From: Parcubacteria group bacterium M6-OD1-4
GTDB lineage: Bacteria; Patescibacteriota; Patescibacteriia; Patescibacteriales; UBA12465
Assembly: GCA_003056205.1 (NCBI GenBank)
Contig: LSNS01000018.1
Span: forward strand, 1-42,444
DNA length: 42,444 nt
Reading direction: 5' to 3'
The position numbers and the translations under genes were made by a program. Shown here piece after piece: positions 17,592 to 26,515 of the stretch (positions within the stretch are counted from its first letter, which is position 1; each line of letters begins with the position of its first letter). The notes beneath the pieces are model-generated. The model worked only from the letters and a program-made list of their open reading frames with translations. It was not told the DNA's origin and did no database searches.

Positions 17592-17617
17592 GGAGATTAT
17601 CAAAGTCTCCTTTTTTA
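17592..17617 (+). terminator. Intrinsic terminator
   Basis: GGAGA/TCTCC hairpin plus T-run. Confidence 0.7.
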
Positions 17618-17776
17618 TTTGACAAAGACATAGTTTTCTGCCAATATTAATTTGTTAGTACTTTAATAATCATGGTCATTTTTTTTATCTTAATTTTTAT
17701 TGGATTATCTTGGTTTTTCTATTAAATTAGGAAATCTGTGATAATTCAATAAGGTATTAATTTAAAAAATAGAATC

Positions 17777-18625
17777 ATGAAAAAAATAAGATTGAAAAAA
17801 AGAAGTCGTTCAGAGCTTTTAAAGCGGGAAACTGAACTATTGAAAGAAATAGGTGTTTTAGAAGTGAAACATCTTAAAGTTGAAGATGGACTCCGCCTAA
17901 AAATAAAGAGCCTGGAGATTGCTCTTAATAAATCTAGCCAGGTTGAGGATGAAGCTCAAAATGATTTGGCAGCGGCTATGGAATATATTCGAATTCTTAA
18001 TCATGACTTTCGTCATAGTTTAAGTCCGATTATTGAATTTTCATCTCTCTTATTAGAGGAAAGTTGTACTGCTAAGGAAACTAAAGATTTTGTACAGCTT
18101 ATTCTTTCGGCTGGGGAGAAGCTTTTGGAAAAAATGACTTCTTATCTCCTGCTATTAAAAATAGAGCAGAGGAAAGAAGTTGAGTTGGGGAAAACTCCTC
18201 GCTTAATTTCAGACTTGATTTCTGAGATTGAAAGAATCTTTTCTAATTTTGGACGAATTGAGAGGTTACATTTCTCCTGTTCTCCAGAATTAAAAAAAGA
18301 ATTTGTTTCCCTTGAAGAGGGGTTGGTTGATTCTCTCCTTGTTAATTTAATTCAAAATGCTTTGGAGGCTGCTCCACGGCGTTCACAAATTAATATTAAC
18401 TTATTTAAGGAGGGGAAATATTTTTGTTTAAGTATTTCTAATCTAGGTGAAGTCCCGGAGAAAATTAAGGGAAGACTTTTTCAGAAATTTGCCACTAGCA
18501 AAAAGCATGGGAATGGTTTGGGGCTGTATAGTGCTAAACTAATTGCTCAAGCTCACGGCGGGAGTTTAAAATATATCCCGTTTTCAGGTGGGACAAAATT
18601 TACAGTAAGTATTCCTTTTAAATAA
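17777..18625 (+). CDS. Soluble sensor histidine kinase (HisKA + HATPase_c), orphan
   Basis: LNHDFRHSLSPIIEFSSLLLEES (H box), LVNLIQNALEAAP (N box), KHGNGLGLYSAKLIAQAHGG (G box). Confidence 0.85.
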   Translation: MKKIRLKKRSRSELLKRETELLKEIGVLEVKHLKVEDGLRLKIKSLEIALNKSSQVEDEAQNDLAAAMEYIRILNHDFRHSLSPIIEFSSLLLEESCTAKETKDFVQLILSAGEKLLEKMTSYLLLLKIEQRKEVELGKTPRLISDLISEIERIFSNFGRIERLHFSCSPELKKEFVSLEEGLVDSLLVNLIQNALEAAPRRSQININLFKEGKYFCLSISNLGEVPEKIKGRLFQKFATSKKHGNGLGLYSAKLIAQAHGGSLKYIPFSGGTKFTVSIPFK

Positions 18626-18647
18626 AGGAGGCTTACTGAGTGGTATT

Positions 18648-18693
18648 GGCCGATTAATTTTGAATTTTATTCAATTTTAATTCGGCCTTTTTT
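18648..18693 (+). terminator. Intrinsic terminator
   Basis: GGCCGATTAATTTTGAAT...ATTCAATTTTAATTCGGCC plus T-run. Confidence 0.8.
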
Positions 18694-18793
18694 AAAACCT
18701 ATTTATTTACTTTTCAAAAAATAACGTGCTATAATCAAGATTAAGAAAGTTTAACTATGATTTAAAAAAGAATTTAGAATTTAAGATAATAAT

Positions 18794-19852
18794 ATGAATT
18801 TTTTAAATAATTTAACTTGGCAAACTCTTTGGTACCACAATACTTTAAATAGTTATCTCTGGGCTTTAGGTCTGTTCGTAATTTTGATTATTATTTTTAA
18901 AGTTATTGTTTATCGTTTTTGGCGACGCTTAGAAAAAATTAGTAAACACACGAAAACCGATCTCGATGATAAATTAGTGAAAATGGGAGAATCTATTCGC
19001 CCCAGTTTTTATTTAGTATTTGCTCTGTGGTTGGCAACACGAGCCTTAGTTTTAAATAATATTATTTCTAGTATTATTGATATTCTATTGATTTTAGTTA
19101 TTTTTTATCAATCCTCAATTTTATTGGAAGCTTTTTTAAAGTATTGGGTTAACAAAAAAATTGAAAGTTCAGCCGAGAGAAATAATATTTTTTCCTTGCT
19201 CTTAGTAAGTTTAAGAATAATTATTTGGACTTTAGCTCTTTTATTAGTGCTTTCTAATCTCGGAATTAATATTAATTCTTTAATTGCTGGTTTAGGAATT
19301 GGGGGGATTGCGATTGCTTTAGCAGCCCAAAGCTTATTAAGTGATATTTTTGCCTCAATTACTATTTATTTTGATAAACCTTTTAAGGTTGGTGATTTCA
19401 TTGTTTTAGATGATGGTCAAACGACGGGAACGGTTCAACGAATTGGTTTTAAAACCACTCGCTTAGCAGCTTTAGATGGCGAAGAAATTATTATTACTAA
19501 TTCTGATTTACTTTCACATAAAATTCATAATTATAAGGGGATGAAAAAACGACGAATAGTTATTGATTTTGGGGTAGTCTATAGCACTCCTCAAGAAAAA
19601 ATGAAAGCTATTCCAGCAATGGTTAAAGTTATTATTGATAGCATTCCAGAGATTGACTTTGATCGAGCTCATTTTAAGAAATTTGGTGATTCGGCTTTGA
19701 TTTTTGAAGTAGTTTATTTTGTGACGACGGGAGATTATAAAGCTTATTTAGACTATAACCAGACTCTTCATCTTCAATTAAAGGAAAAATTTGAACAAGA
19801 AAAAATTGAATTAGCTTTTCCGACACAGACTATCTATTTAAATAATAATTAG
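18794..19852 (+). CDS. MscS-family mechanosensitive ion channel
   Basis: IAGLGIGGIAIALAAQSLLSDIFASITIYFDKPFKVGDFI signature. Confidence 0.92.
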   Translation: MNFLNNLTWQTLWYHNTLNSYLWALGLFVILIIIFKVIVYRFWRRLEKISKHTKTDLDDKLVKMGESIRPSFYLVFALWLATRALVLNNIISSIIDILLILVIFYQSSILLEAFLKYWVNKKIESSAERNNIFSLLLVSLRIIIWTLALLLVLSNLGININSLIAGLGIGGIAIALAAQSLLSDIFASITIYFDKPFKVGDFIVLDDGQTTGTVQRIGFKTTRLAALDGEEIIITNSDLLSHKIHNYKGMKKRRIVIDFGVVYSTPQEKMKAIPAMVKVIIDSIPEIDFDRAHFKKFGDSALIFEVVYFVTTGDYKAYLDYNQTLHLQLKEKFEQEKIELAFPTQTIYLNNN

Positions 19853-19921
19853 AAGAAATTATTTTACTTTTACGTATTTTTATAAAGGTCTTATTCTGTT
19901 TCAAAAATAAATTTGTATAAT

Positions 19922-20227
19922 ATGAAAAAAATATCAATTTTCTCATTATTATTTATTTCGCCATAATTTTTCAGCGGGTTTATTATTCCTAGGCCTATTA
20001 TGAGCACTCGCCAGACAGCGAGCGGAACGAGTATTATAATGAATTTACCGACTAATTATCAAGGGCAAGTTTATACTTATTTTAATGGAACTAATTGGCA
20101 AACTTATGCTACTAGTTCTCCTTTAAGTAGTAAGCAACTCTAGGAAATAAACGCTAATTTAATGGTTCAAGAGCAATATTGACATAGATTTTTGCAGGAA
20201 CAGGAAAAAATATTTAATAGTCTATGA
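19922..20227 (+). pseudogene. Degraded small secreted-protein gene
   Basis: One frame reads MKKISIFSLLFISP*FFSGFIIPRPIMSTRQTASGTSIIMNLPTNYQGQVYTYFNGTNWQTYATSSPLSSKQL*EINANLMVQEQY*HRFLQEQEKIFNSL*, with stops at 19964, 20141, 20180 and 20225. Confidence 0.5.
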
Positions 20228-20384
20228 CTAAACTTTCTTAATTTTTAGTAAGAATTTAATTAAAACTATTAGTGTTCTTAATGTTCTTATAAAATAGTTT
20301 TTTAGTAACTATTTTTATTTTTAATTAGTTATTTTTGTTTAATTTTGTTAAAATGTATTTGAAGTCTTTTTTAGAGAAAAATTT

Positions 20385-20546
20385 ATGAATAAGAGAACAA
20401 TAATTTTAGGGATGATTTGGGGTGGAATTATTGGTGGCTATATACCAATTGCTTTGGGAGCGGGAACTTTTTCCCTTTATTCCATTCTTGGAAGTTTTTT
20501 AGGAGGAGTCCTAGGTATTTGGTTAAGTTTTAAATATTTAAATTAA
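20385..20546 (+). CDS. Small glycine-rich membrane protein (53 aa)
   Basis: MNKRTIILGMIWGGIIGGYIPIALGAGTFSLYSILGSFLGGVLGIWLSFKYLN; hydrophobic with GxxxG spacing; below the supplied ORF size cutoff. Confidence 0.55.
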   Translation: MNKRTIILGMIWGGIIGGYIPIALGAGTFSLYSILGSFLGGVLGIWLSFKYLN

Positions 20547-20606
20547 AACTGTGAATTGCTAAAGTAATCTAAGGCTGATTTATCATTCAGTCTTAAATAA
20601 CACTTT

Positions 20607-21329
20607 ATGAATAGTAAAAATGTTAATCTTGAAGATAAAGTTTTAAAAATTCCGAGACATATTGGAATTATTATGGATGGTAATCGTCGTTGGGCCCGAG
20701 CTCATCATTTGCCAGCACTTGAGGGGCATCGTCGTGGCTTACTGAATGTTAAAAAGATTGTTAGAAAAGCAATTAAAACTGGAGTTAAAATTCTAACTAT
20801 TTATGCTTTTTCTACTGAAAACTGGCATCGAGATCAGAAAGAGGTAGATTATTTAATGAAGTTGTTTAAAGTTTTTCTCAATCAGGAAATCAAATCTTTG
20901 ATAAAAGATGGAATTAAAGTTAATTTTTTTGGTCGTTTAAGTGATTTGAGTTCTGATTTGCAAGAAGATATCAGAAAAGTTAAGAAAGAGACCGAGAAAG
21001 GACTGACGGGAATTTTAAATATTTGTTTTAGCTATGGTGGCCGTGATGAGCTAGTGCGAACTTTTCAGAAAATTGTAAAGAAGAAGGTAGCTGTTAAGGA
21101 TATTTCTCAAGAGTTAATCAAAGAAAATTTAGATTCGGCTGGCTTAGTAGATCCTGATTTAATAATTAGAACTTCTGGCGAACAACGTTTGTCAGGATTT
21201 TTGACTTGGCAATCAGTTTATAGCGAACTGTATTTTACGAAAAAATATTGGCCGGAGTTTGGAACACTAGATTTAGTTAAAGCTATTAAAGAATATGGTT
21301 TACGACAAAGACGTTTTGGGCGAGCTTAA
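20607..21329 (+). CDS. uppS: Undecaprenyl diphosphate synthase
   Basis: HIGIIMDGNRRWAR, TIYAFSTENWHRD, DLIIRTSGEQRLSGFLTWQSVYSELYF. Confidence 0.95.
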   Translation: MNSKNVNLEDKVLKIPRHIGIIMDGNRRWARAHHLPALEGHRRGLLNVKKIVRKAIKTGVKILTIYAFSTENWHRDQKEVDYLMKLFKVFLNQEIKSLIKDGIKVNFFGRLSDLSSDLQEDIRKVKKETEKGLTGILNICFSYGGRDELVRTFQKIVKKKVAVKDISQELIKENLDSAGLVDPDLIIRTSGEQRLSGFLTWQSVYSELYFTKKYWPEFGTLDLVKAIKEYGLRQRRFGRA

Positions 21330-21374
21330 AAATAAGATAATTAAAAGATTTTTAATTTATTAATCTTTAAAAAT

Positions 21375-21578
21375 ATGATTAAAAATGAAGGTGTTATCGA
21401 TCGTTTAATTAGATTAGTATTAGCAATTATTTTTTTGGTCATTGCTTATTTCTACGCTGCTAGTGGTTTATGGCAAACAGTGTTTTATGTTTTAGCTGCG
21501 GTTTCTTTAATAACTACTCTCACAGGTTTTTGCTTGTTCTATCAGATATTTGGTATTAATACTCATAAAAAAAATTAA
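21375..21578 (+). CDS. DUF2892-type small membrane protein
   Basis: IDRLIRLVLAIIFLVIAY..TLTGFCLFYQIFGI. Confidence 0.72.
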   Translation: MIKNEGVIDRLIRLVLAIIFLVIAYFYAASGLWQTVFYVLAAVSLITTLTGFCLFYQIFGINTHKKN

Positions 21579-21592
21579 AAAATTGATATTTT

Positions 21593-22096
21593 TTATTCAA
21601 TTTTAATAATCTTATATTTCCGAATTTGATTTCCAACTCGGATTTGAATTGTTTCTCCAACTTTTCTATTCATCATTGCTAATCCCAATGGAGAATTATG
21701 AGAAATAACTCCTTGAGCAGGATTAGTTTCTTCTGAACCCAGGAGACGATAAGTTTTAATAGTTTTTTCAATCGTTTCTAAACTCACTACACTACCGAGA
21801 GCGACGGTTTGATGTTCAATATTCTGCGGAATTATTTTTGCTGCTCGTAATTGTTTCTCAATATTTAAAATATTTTGGTTGATTCCTCGTAAGCGTCTTT
21901 TCGCTAGCTGGTAACCAGTGTTTTCTGAAAAGTCACCCATGAGAGCTAGACGCTTAACCTCTGCTGCTTCGCGAGGTTGTTTGATAGTTTTTAAGATTTG
22001 TAATTTCTTCTGTAAACTATTAAATTTTTCTTTCGTTACATAGGGATCAGCTTGTGGTCGTTGATAAGTTTCTTTTTTTCTTTTAGGCACTTGCAT
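21593..22096 (-). CDS. greA: GreA/GreB-family transcription elongation factor
   Basis: LALMGDFSENTGYQLAKRRLRGINQNI coiled-coil tip; C-terminal SPLGLAMMNRKVGETIQI. Confidence 0.88.
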   Translation of the reverse strand: MQVPKRKKETYQRPQADPYVTKEKFNSLQKKLQILKTIKQPREAAEVKRLALMGDFSENTGYQLAKRRLRGINQNILNIEKQLRAAKIIPQNIEHQTVALGSVVSLETIEKTIKTYRLLGSEETNPAQGVISHNSPLGLAMMNRKVGETIQIRVGNQIRKYKIIKIE

Positions 22097-22259
22097 AGGT
22101 TTTTATTTTATCTTTAACTATTAATATTTTCTTTAATTATTATAACATATCTCCAGCTAATAAATCTCTAATTTTAAATCTTTTAATTAATATGTTAAAC
22201 TAAGTAAGCGATTAAAATAGTTCGCTATTAAATTATTCTTAGAAAGGAGGTGAAAAAAT

Positions 22260-22553
22260 ATGATGTATTATTTAGGAATGAATTCTGGTTTCGGTTGGGT
22301 CTTAATGATTCTTTTTTGGGTTTTAATAATCTGGTTAGTGGTTACCCTAATTAGGGGAGCAGATAATTGTGGACATCATCATAACCATGAACACTATGAG
22401 CATGAGCATCATGATCACGAACACCATGAGCATCACCAGGATCATCATCAAGAAGCTTCCCAATCTGCTGTAAATTTGCTCCAAGAGCGTTATGCTAAAG
22501 GAGAAATTTCTGAAAGTGAGTATGAGGAAAAAAAGAAAGTTTTAAACTCTTAA
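22260..22553 (+). CDS. SHOCT-domain membrane protein with His-rich linker
   Basis: N-terminal TM, HHHNHEHYEHEHHDHEHHEHHQDHHQE linker, C-terminal LLQERYAKGEISESEYEEKKKVL (SHOCT); AAAGGAGGTGA Shine-Dalgarno. Confidence 0.85.
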   Translation: MMYYLGMNSGFGWVLMILFWVLIIWLVVTLIRGADNCGHHHNHEHYEHEHHDHEHHEHHQDHHQEASQSAVNLLQERYAKGEISESEYEEKKKVLNS

Positions 22554-22649
22554 TTTTTCTATTCGCTTTTTAGCTAGAGATTTTTATCTATTTTTAAAAA
22601 CGTCAAATTACCACCACGTTATTTTTTTGTGTAAATAATTATTTTATCT

Positions 22650-23786
22650 ATGAAAGATGTTTATCAACGAGCAGTGGAACTTCATCATCAGCATCGCGGT
22701 AAATTAGCGGTCGTGAGTAAAATTCCCGTAAAGAATAAAAATGATTTATCGCTTGCTTATACTCCTGGAGTTGCTGAAGTTTGTCGGCTTATTGCTAAAG
22801 ATCCCTCAGCCGCTCAGCACCTGAGCCTGAAGGCTAACACCGTGGCCGTTGTTTCTGATGGCAGTGCTATTTTAGGACTTGGTAATTTAGGAGCTTTAGC
22901 CGCCATCCCAGTTATGGAAGGGAAGAGTGTACTCTTTAAAGAATTCGCCGGGGTAGATGCTTTTCCAATTTGTTTAAATATTCAAGATGTAGAGGAAATA
23001 ATTAGGACTGTTAAAAATATTGCTCCGGTTTTTGGGGGTATTAATCTTGAAGATATTTCCGCTCCTCGTTGTTTTGAAATTGAAGAACGTCTTAAAGCGG
23101 AATTGGATATTCCAGTCATGCACGATGATCAACATGGAACAGCGACGGTAGTTTTGGCAGGTTTAATTAATGCCTTAAAACTACGTGGTTCTTCTCGAGA
23201 AGAGGTTAAAATTATAATTAATGGTTCCGGGGCGGCTGGCGTCGCAATTACCAAATTTTTATTTTTCGCGGGTTTCAAAGATATTATTGTTAGTGATCGT
23301 CGGGGAATTATTTATCAGGGACGAGATAATTTAAATCCGATTAAAGAAGAATTAGCACAGTTTACTAATCGTCAGAAAATAAGTGGATCCTTGGCCACTG
23401 CTGTCCAAGGACGAGATATTTTTATTGGGGTCAGTGCTCCAGGAATATTGACGACAGAGATGATTAAAAATATGAACGATCAGCCAATTATTTTCGCTTT
23501 AGCTAACCCCGTGCCAGAAATTATGCCTGATTTAGCACAAAAAGCTGGAGCCTTTATTGTCGCTACCGGACGTAGTGATTTTCCTAATCAGCTTAATAAT
23601 GTTCTCGCTTTTCCTGGTATTTTTCGAGGAGCCCTAGATCATCATGTCCGACAAATTAGCGATGCTATGTTGTTAAAAGCTGCTGAAAATTTAGCTGCTG
23701 TTGTTTCTAATCCTCGTCCAGACAAGATTTTACCAGATCCTTTTGATAAAAAAGTAGTCATGGCTGTTGCTCAAGCTATTCGTTAA
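22650..23786 (+). CDS. Malic enzyme (NAD(P)-dependent)
   Basis: LSLAYTPGVAEVC, VVSDGSAILGLGNLG, MHDDQHGTATVVLAGL. Confidence 0.94.
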   Translation: MKDVYQRAVELHHQHRGKLAVVSKIPVKNKNDLSLAYTPGVAEVCRLIAKDPSAAQHLSLKANTVAVVSDGSAILGLGNLGALAAIPVMEGKSVLFKEFAGVDAFPICLNIQDVEEIIRTVKNIAPVFGGINLEDISAPRCFEIEERLKAELDIPVMHDDQHGTATVVLAGLINALKLRGSSREEVKIIINGSGAAGVAITKFLFFAGFKDIIVSDRRGIIYQGRDNLNPIKEELAQFTNRQKISGSLATAVQGRDIFIGVSAPGILTTEMIKNMNDQPIIFALANPVPEIMPDLAQKAGAFIVATGRSDFPNQLNNVLAFPGIFRGALDHHVRQISDAMLLKAAENLAAVVSNPRPDKILPDPFDKKVVMAVAQAIR

Positions 23787-23807
23787 AATTATTAAATTTG
23801 ATAAAAG

Positions 23808-23839
23808 AAAGCCCGTTCTAATAAATGAACGGGCTTTTT
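23808..23839. terminator. Intrinsic terminator
   Basis: AAAGCCCGTTC/GAACGGGCTTT plus T-run, after malic enzyme; lies between convergent genes. Confidence 0.88.
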
Positions 23840-23858
23840 GATATTCACCATCTCGATA

Positions 23859-26081
23859 CTAATCTAAGTAACGAGACTGTGAGATATAAGGACACCTCTC
23901 ATTAAAAAGGCTCCAAATATCTTTGAGAGTCAAAAAGAATTGTCCGATCTTTCTGGCTATCCAAACAATTCCTTTTCCAACGTATACCGGAGGGGCTGTT
24001 AATATCCTCCAGGTATTATTTATTTTTCCTATCAGCTTTGAATTTCTTCTTTTCCGGCGCTGAAGGGTTCTCTCTATTCTAGAAATCGAATATCCGCCAA
24101 CCATCATTGTTATAATTGCTGGCCTATCCTCATCGGAAAATTTTCGTAATATTTCTAGCCCATGAAATTCTAGAGTTGATAGAATTTTTAGGTTTCCTTT
24201 TACTGCGAGAAAACGAATAAATTCAATCTGATAATCAATTTTATCACAGAAGAAAAAATAGGCTAACTCCTGTATTTCCTTAATTGTCTTTTGTTTCTCT
24301 TCTTTTCTTAGTGCGTTTAACCACTCACTTTCAGTTATAACTGAAATATACCTTTTAAACCTTAAACCACTAAGTTTAGGATTAATATTAGACAAAAAGT
24401 GAGCAGTCAGGTCCCGTTCTGTAATATTGCTTTGATTAACTTGAAATAATATAATCAAGCTAGAACAAAACAATGATAAGATTAGGATAAACATCAGGGA
24501 GGGAACAAGGCCAACTTCGGTAAAGTTTATATAGCCTAATTGATTAAAAGAAATAGCAAAAACTCCTACTGTTAGTAGAAAAAATCCTCCACTAGAGTAT
24601 TGAAAGGTTTTTATATATTTGATAAATTCTTTTTCATCTTCTAAAAATAAATTAAAGAAATGAAAAAATAATACTATAAAACCGATACTCATCAACAACC
24701 AAGTGGATACTAACACATTAGCTGTATACCAGGCCCAAATTAATTTGCCAACAAGTATGCTAAGACTAATAAGTTTAGCAGCTAAGAATTTATCAAACAA
24801 AACAATTACTATAGCGACCACTGTTCCATGTAGCATAAAGCGAATAATAGCCGGAATATCATCGTAATCAAACCATGAATTATCCTCTCCTATACATGTT
24901 ATTAAGTAAACAACATAAAAGACAAAGGTAAAAATGGAAAGTAAAGCCAGTAAAGGACCGAGAATTTTTGACAGTATAGCAAGCAAATGTACAAAAGCAT
25001 ATAAAAACCCGGCACTTAACGCAATCACTATTACTGTTAAAAAGATTGCTATTAAAGCAGTCCTTATAGCTTTAATGATTATATTTTGAGAATTAATTCT
25101 CTTAATGGTTTTTACTACTATTCGTATCATAACAACTAAGCCCCAGGAAACCATTGGTAGGGCAAAAACAAATGGCAATAATCCCCAAAAAGTCCAACCA
25201 TCTTGGATAATAATTGTTCCGGTAATAGCTAAAGCGATTGGAGAAACTATCCAAAACATTGTATGTAATACTAAAGTTGCCCAAAATCCTGGGCAAACAT
25301 GGCTTTTCATTTCCACCTTACGCTTGGGGTGAAAAGCATAATTTGATCTGGCCGTCCGATACAGCCACCAATATTTTCCGTCTTCATAATTAACGACAAA
25401 GTCGTTAATATGCTCTTTGACAGATAAAAAGCGGCTCCATTTTTGGTTGGTGATTTTGCTATCATTATTATCTCCCTTTGGATATAAGCTGAAACCAAAA
25501 TCCAACCTCAGTAGACTGAAAGCATAGGCACCTTTACTCAGATAGCGCTTTTCTGGTTCTGTTGTCTCGGCTAATAATTTTTTAGTGGAGATAACATTAA
25601 AAAATACTTTTACGCGGTCTCGCCACGATTTTTTCAAAACTCGTGGTGTCACCGGCAAATCGTTAAAAAGGTCTTGGTAATTGTCTTGAATTGCTTCCTT
25701 TTGCTTTGGAGTCAATCGGCGTAAGCAGGATTCATAATTAGCGAAATCAATGTTCTCTCGCCACAGAAGTTTTCGCCAAATAGTAACCGGCAAAGCTTCA
25801 ATCATGGCAACTATCTCAAGATATTGATTTAGCCTTTTAATCCTGCTTTGCCCTTTGACAAAAAAATCAATAAAAGACCTTTTTTGTTTCATATCCTCCG
25901 AGAATCTTTTTCTGAGAAATTTCCAGAAAATTAAGGCCACGGTTATTTCTTCTCTCTCTGCTTCTTCGTAGTAGCGGAAGGTGATTAACCCATTTTCTGG
26001 GTTCGTAAAATTCTTGAGTTCTTTGCGCAAAAACCCATAGAAATCTTTTTCAATTTGGTGATTTTCTTTCATAATAAACAA
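23859..26081 (-). CDS. Large multi-pass membrane protein of unknown function (740 aa)
   Basis: Long ORF with charged N-terminal region and many TM segments. Preceded by structured leader copy 2. Alternative start MKEN at 26072. Confidence 0.75.
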   Translation of the reverse strand: MFIMKENHQIEKDFYGFLRKELKNFTNPENGLITFRYYEEAEREEITVALIFWKFLRKRFSEDMKQKRSFIDFFVKGQSRIKRLNQYLEIVAMIEALPVTIWRKLLWRENIDFANYESCLRRLTPKQKEAIQDNYQDLFNDLPVTPRVLKKSWRDRVKVFFNVISTKKLLAETTEPEKRYLSKGAYAFSLLRLDFGFSLYPKGDNNDSKITNQKWSRFLSVKEHINDFVVNYEDGKYWWLYRTARSNYAFHPKRKVEMKSHVCPGFWATLVLHTMFWIVSPIALAITGTIIIQDGWTFWGLLPFVFALPMVSWGLVVMIRIVVKTIKRINSQNIIIKAIRTALIAIFLTVIVIALSAGFLYAFVHLLAILSKILGPLLALLSIFTFVFYVVYLITCIGEDNSWFDYDDIPAIIRFMLHGTVVAIVIVLFDKFLAAKLISLSILVGKLIWAWYTANVLVSTWLLMSIGFIVLFFHFFNLFLEDEKEFIKYIKTFQYSSGGFFLLTVGVFAISFNQLGYINFTEVGLVPSLMFILILSLFCSSLIILFQVNQSNITERDLTAHFLSNINPKLSGLRFKRYISVITESEWLNALRKEEKQKTIKEIQELAYFFFCDKIDYQIEFIRFLAVKGNLKILSTLEFHGLEILRKFSDEDRPAIITMMVGGYSISRIERTLQRRKRRNSKLIGKINNTWRILTAPPVYVGKGIVWIARKIGQFFLTLKDIWSLFNERCPYISQSRYLD

Positions 26082-26089
26082 TTTTTTTA

Positions 26090-26178
26090 AAGATTAATAA
26101 ATAAAGTTAATTATCAAAGCTACCTCAATAGAGATAAGTTTAATAATTAACTTTATAAAATCTTATTTTTTAAAGATC
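26090..26178 (-). ncRNA. Structured 5' leader RNA, copy 2
   Basis: Minus strand: GATCTTTAAAAAATAAG (26178-26162); 13-bp perfect stem TAAAGTTAATTAT/ATAATTAACTTTA (26102-26114/26143-26155) continuing almost to the loop; outer AAGATT/AATCTT; apical TTATCTC-TATT-GAGGTAG. Confidence 0.75.
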
Positions 26179-26192
26179 AATTGTCAGGCTAT

Positions 26193-26221
26193 ACCGTATC
26201 ATCATCGTTGGTTTTTGTCAA
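26193..26221 (-). promoter_or_regulatory. Putative promoter for leader copy 2
   Basis: Minus strand TTGACA (26221-26216) - 17 nt - TACGGT (weak -10). Confidence 0.45.
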
Positions 26222-26515
26222 TAGAGATAATTTATTATTTCTATTTCGAACTTTGATTAAATAAAAAAACGAGAATTAAACAAAAATAGAACAAATAGTA
26301 AATCTGGTTATAATATTGGAATGACTAAGATAAAAACTTCACTATCTAATTTATACTAAAATATTTTATTAAGACTATGCTTTGAACTAGAATTTGAGTT
26401 AACAGTATATAAATTTCTTAACCAATTTTTTTACTTTATTTTTTAATTATTACTTTATATGCTATAATAAATTAACAATTAGTTTAATTTAATTTTTATT
26501 TTTTATATAAATAAT

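Noticed and set aside
15432-20227. Alternative genetic code (recoded stops) to explain in-frame stops in the EEP gene and the 19922 pseudogene
   Set aside because: TAA, TAG and TGA all terminate other clear genes here and the interrupted frames use different stop codons, so gene decay or sequence error is simpler.
22369-22455. CAT/CAC-rich repetitive tract as a possible CRISPR or satellite repeat
   Set aside because: It is the coding sequence of the His-rich linker; no regular repeat-spacer structure. No CRISPR array was seen in the window.
25102-25498. ORFs 25102..25296 (-), 25105..25332 (+), 25307..25498 (-)
   Set aside because: Out-of-frame ORFs within the 740-aa membrane protein gene.
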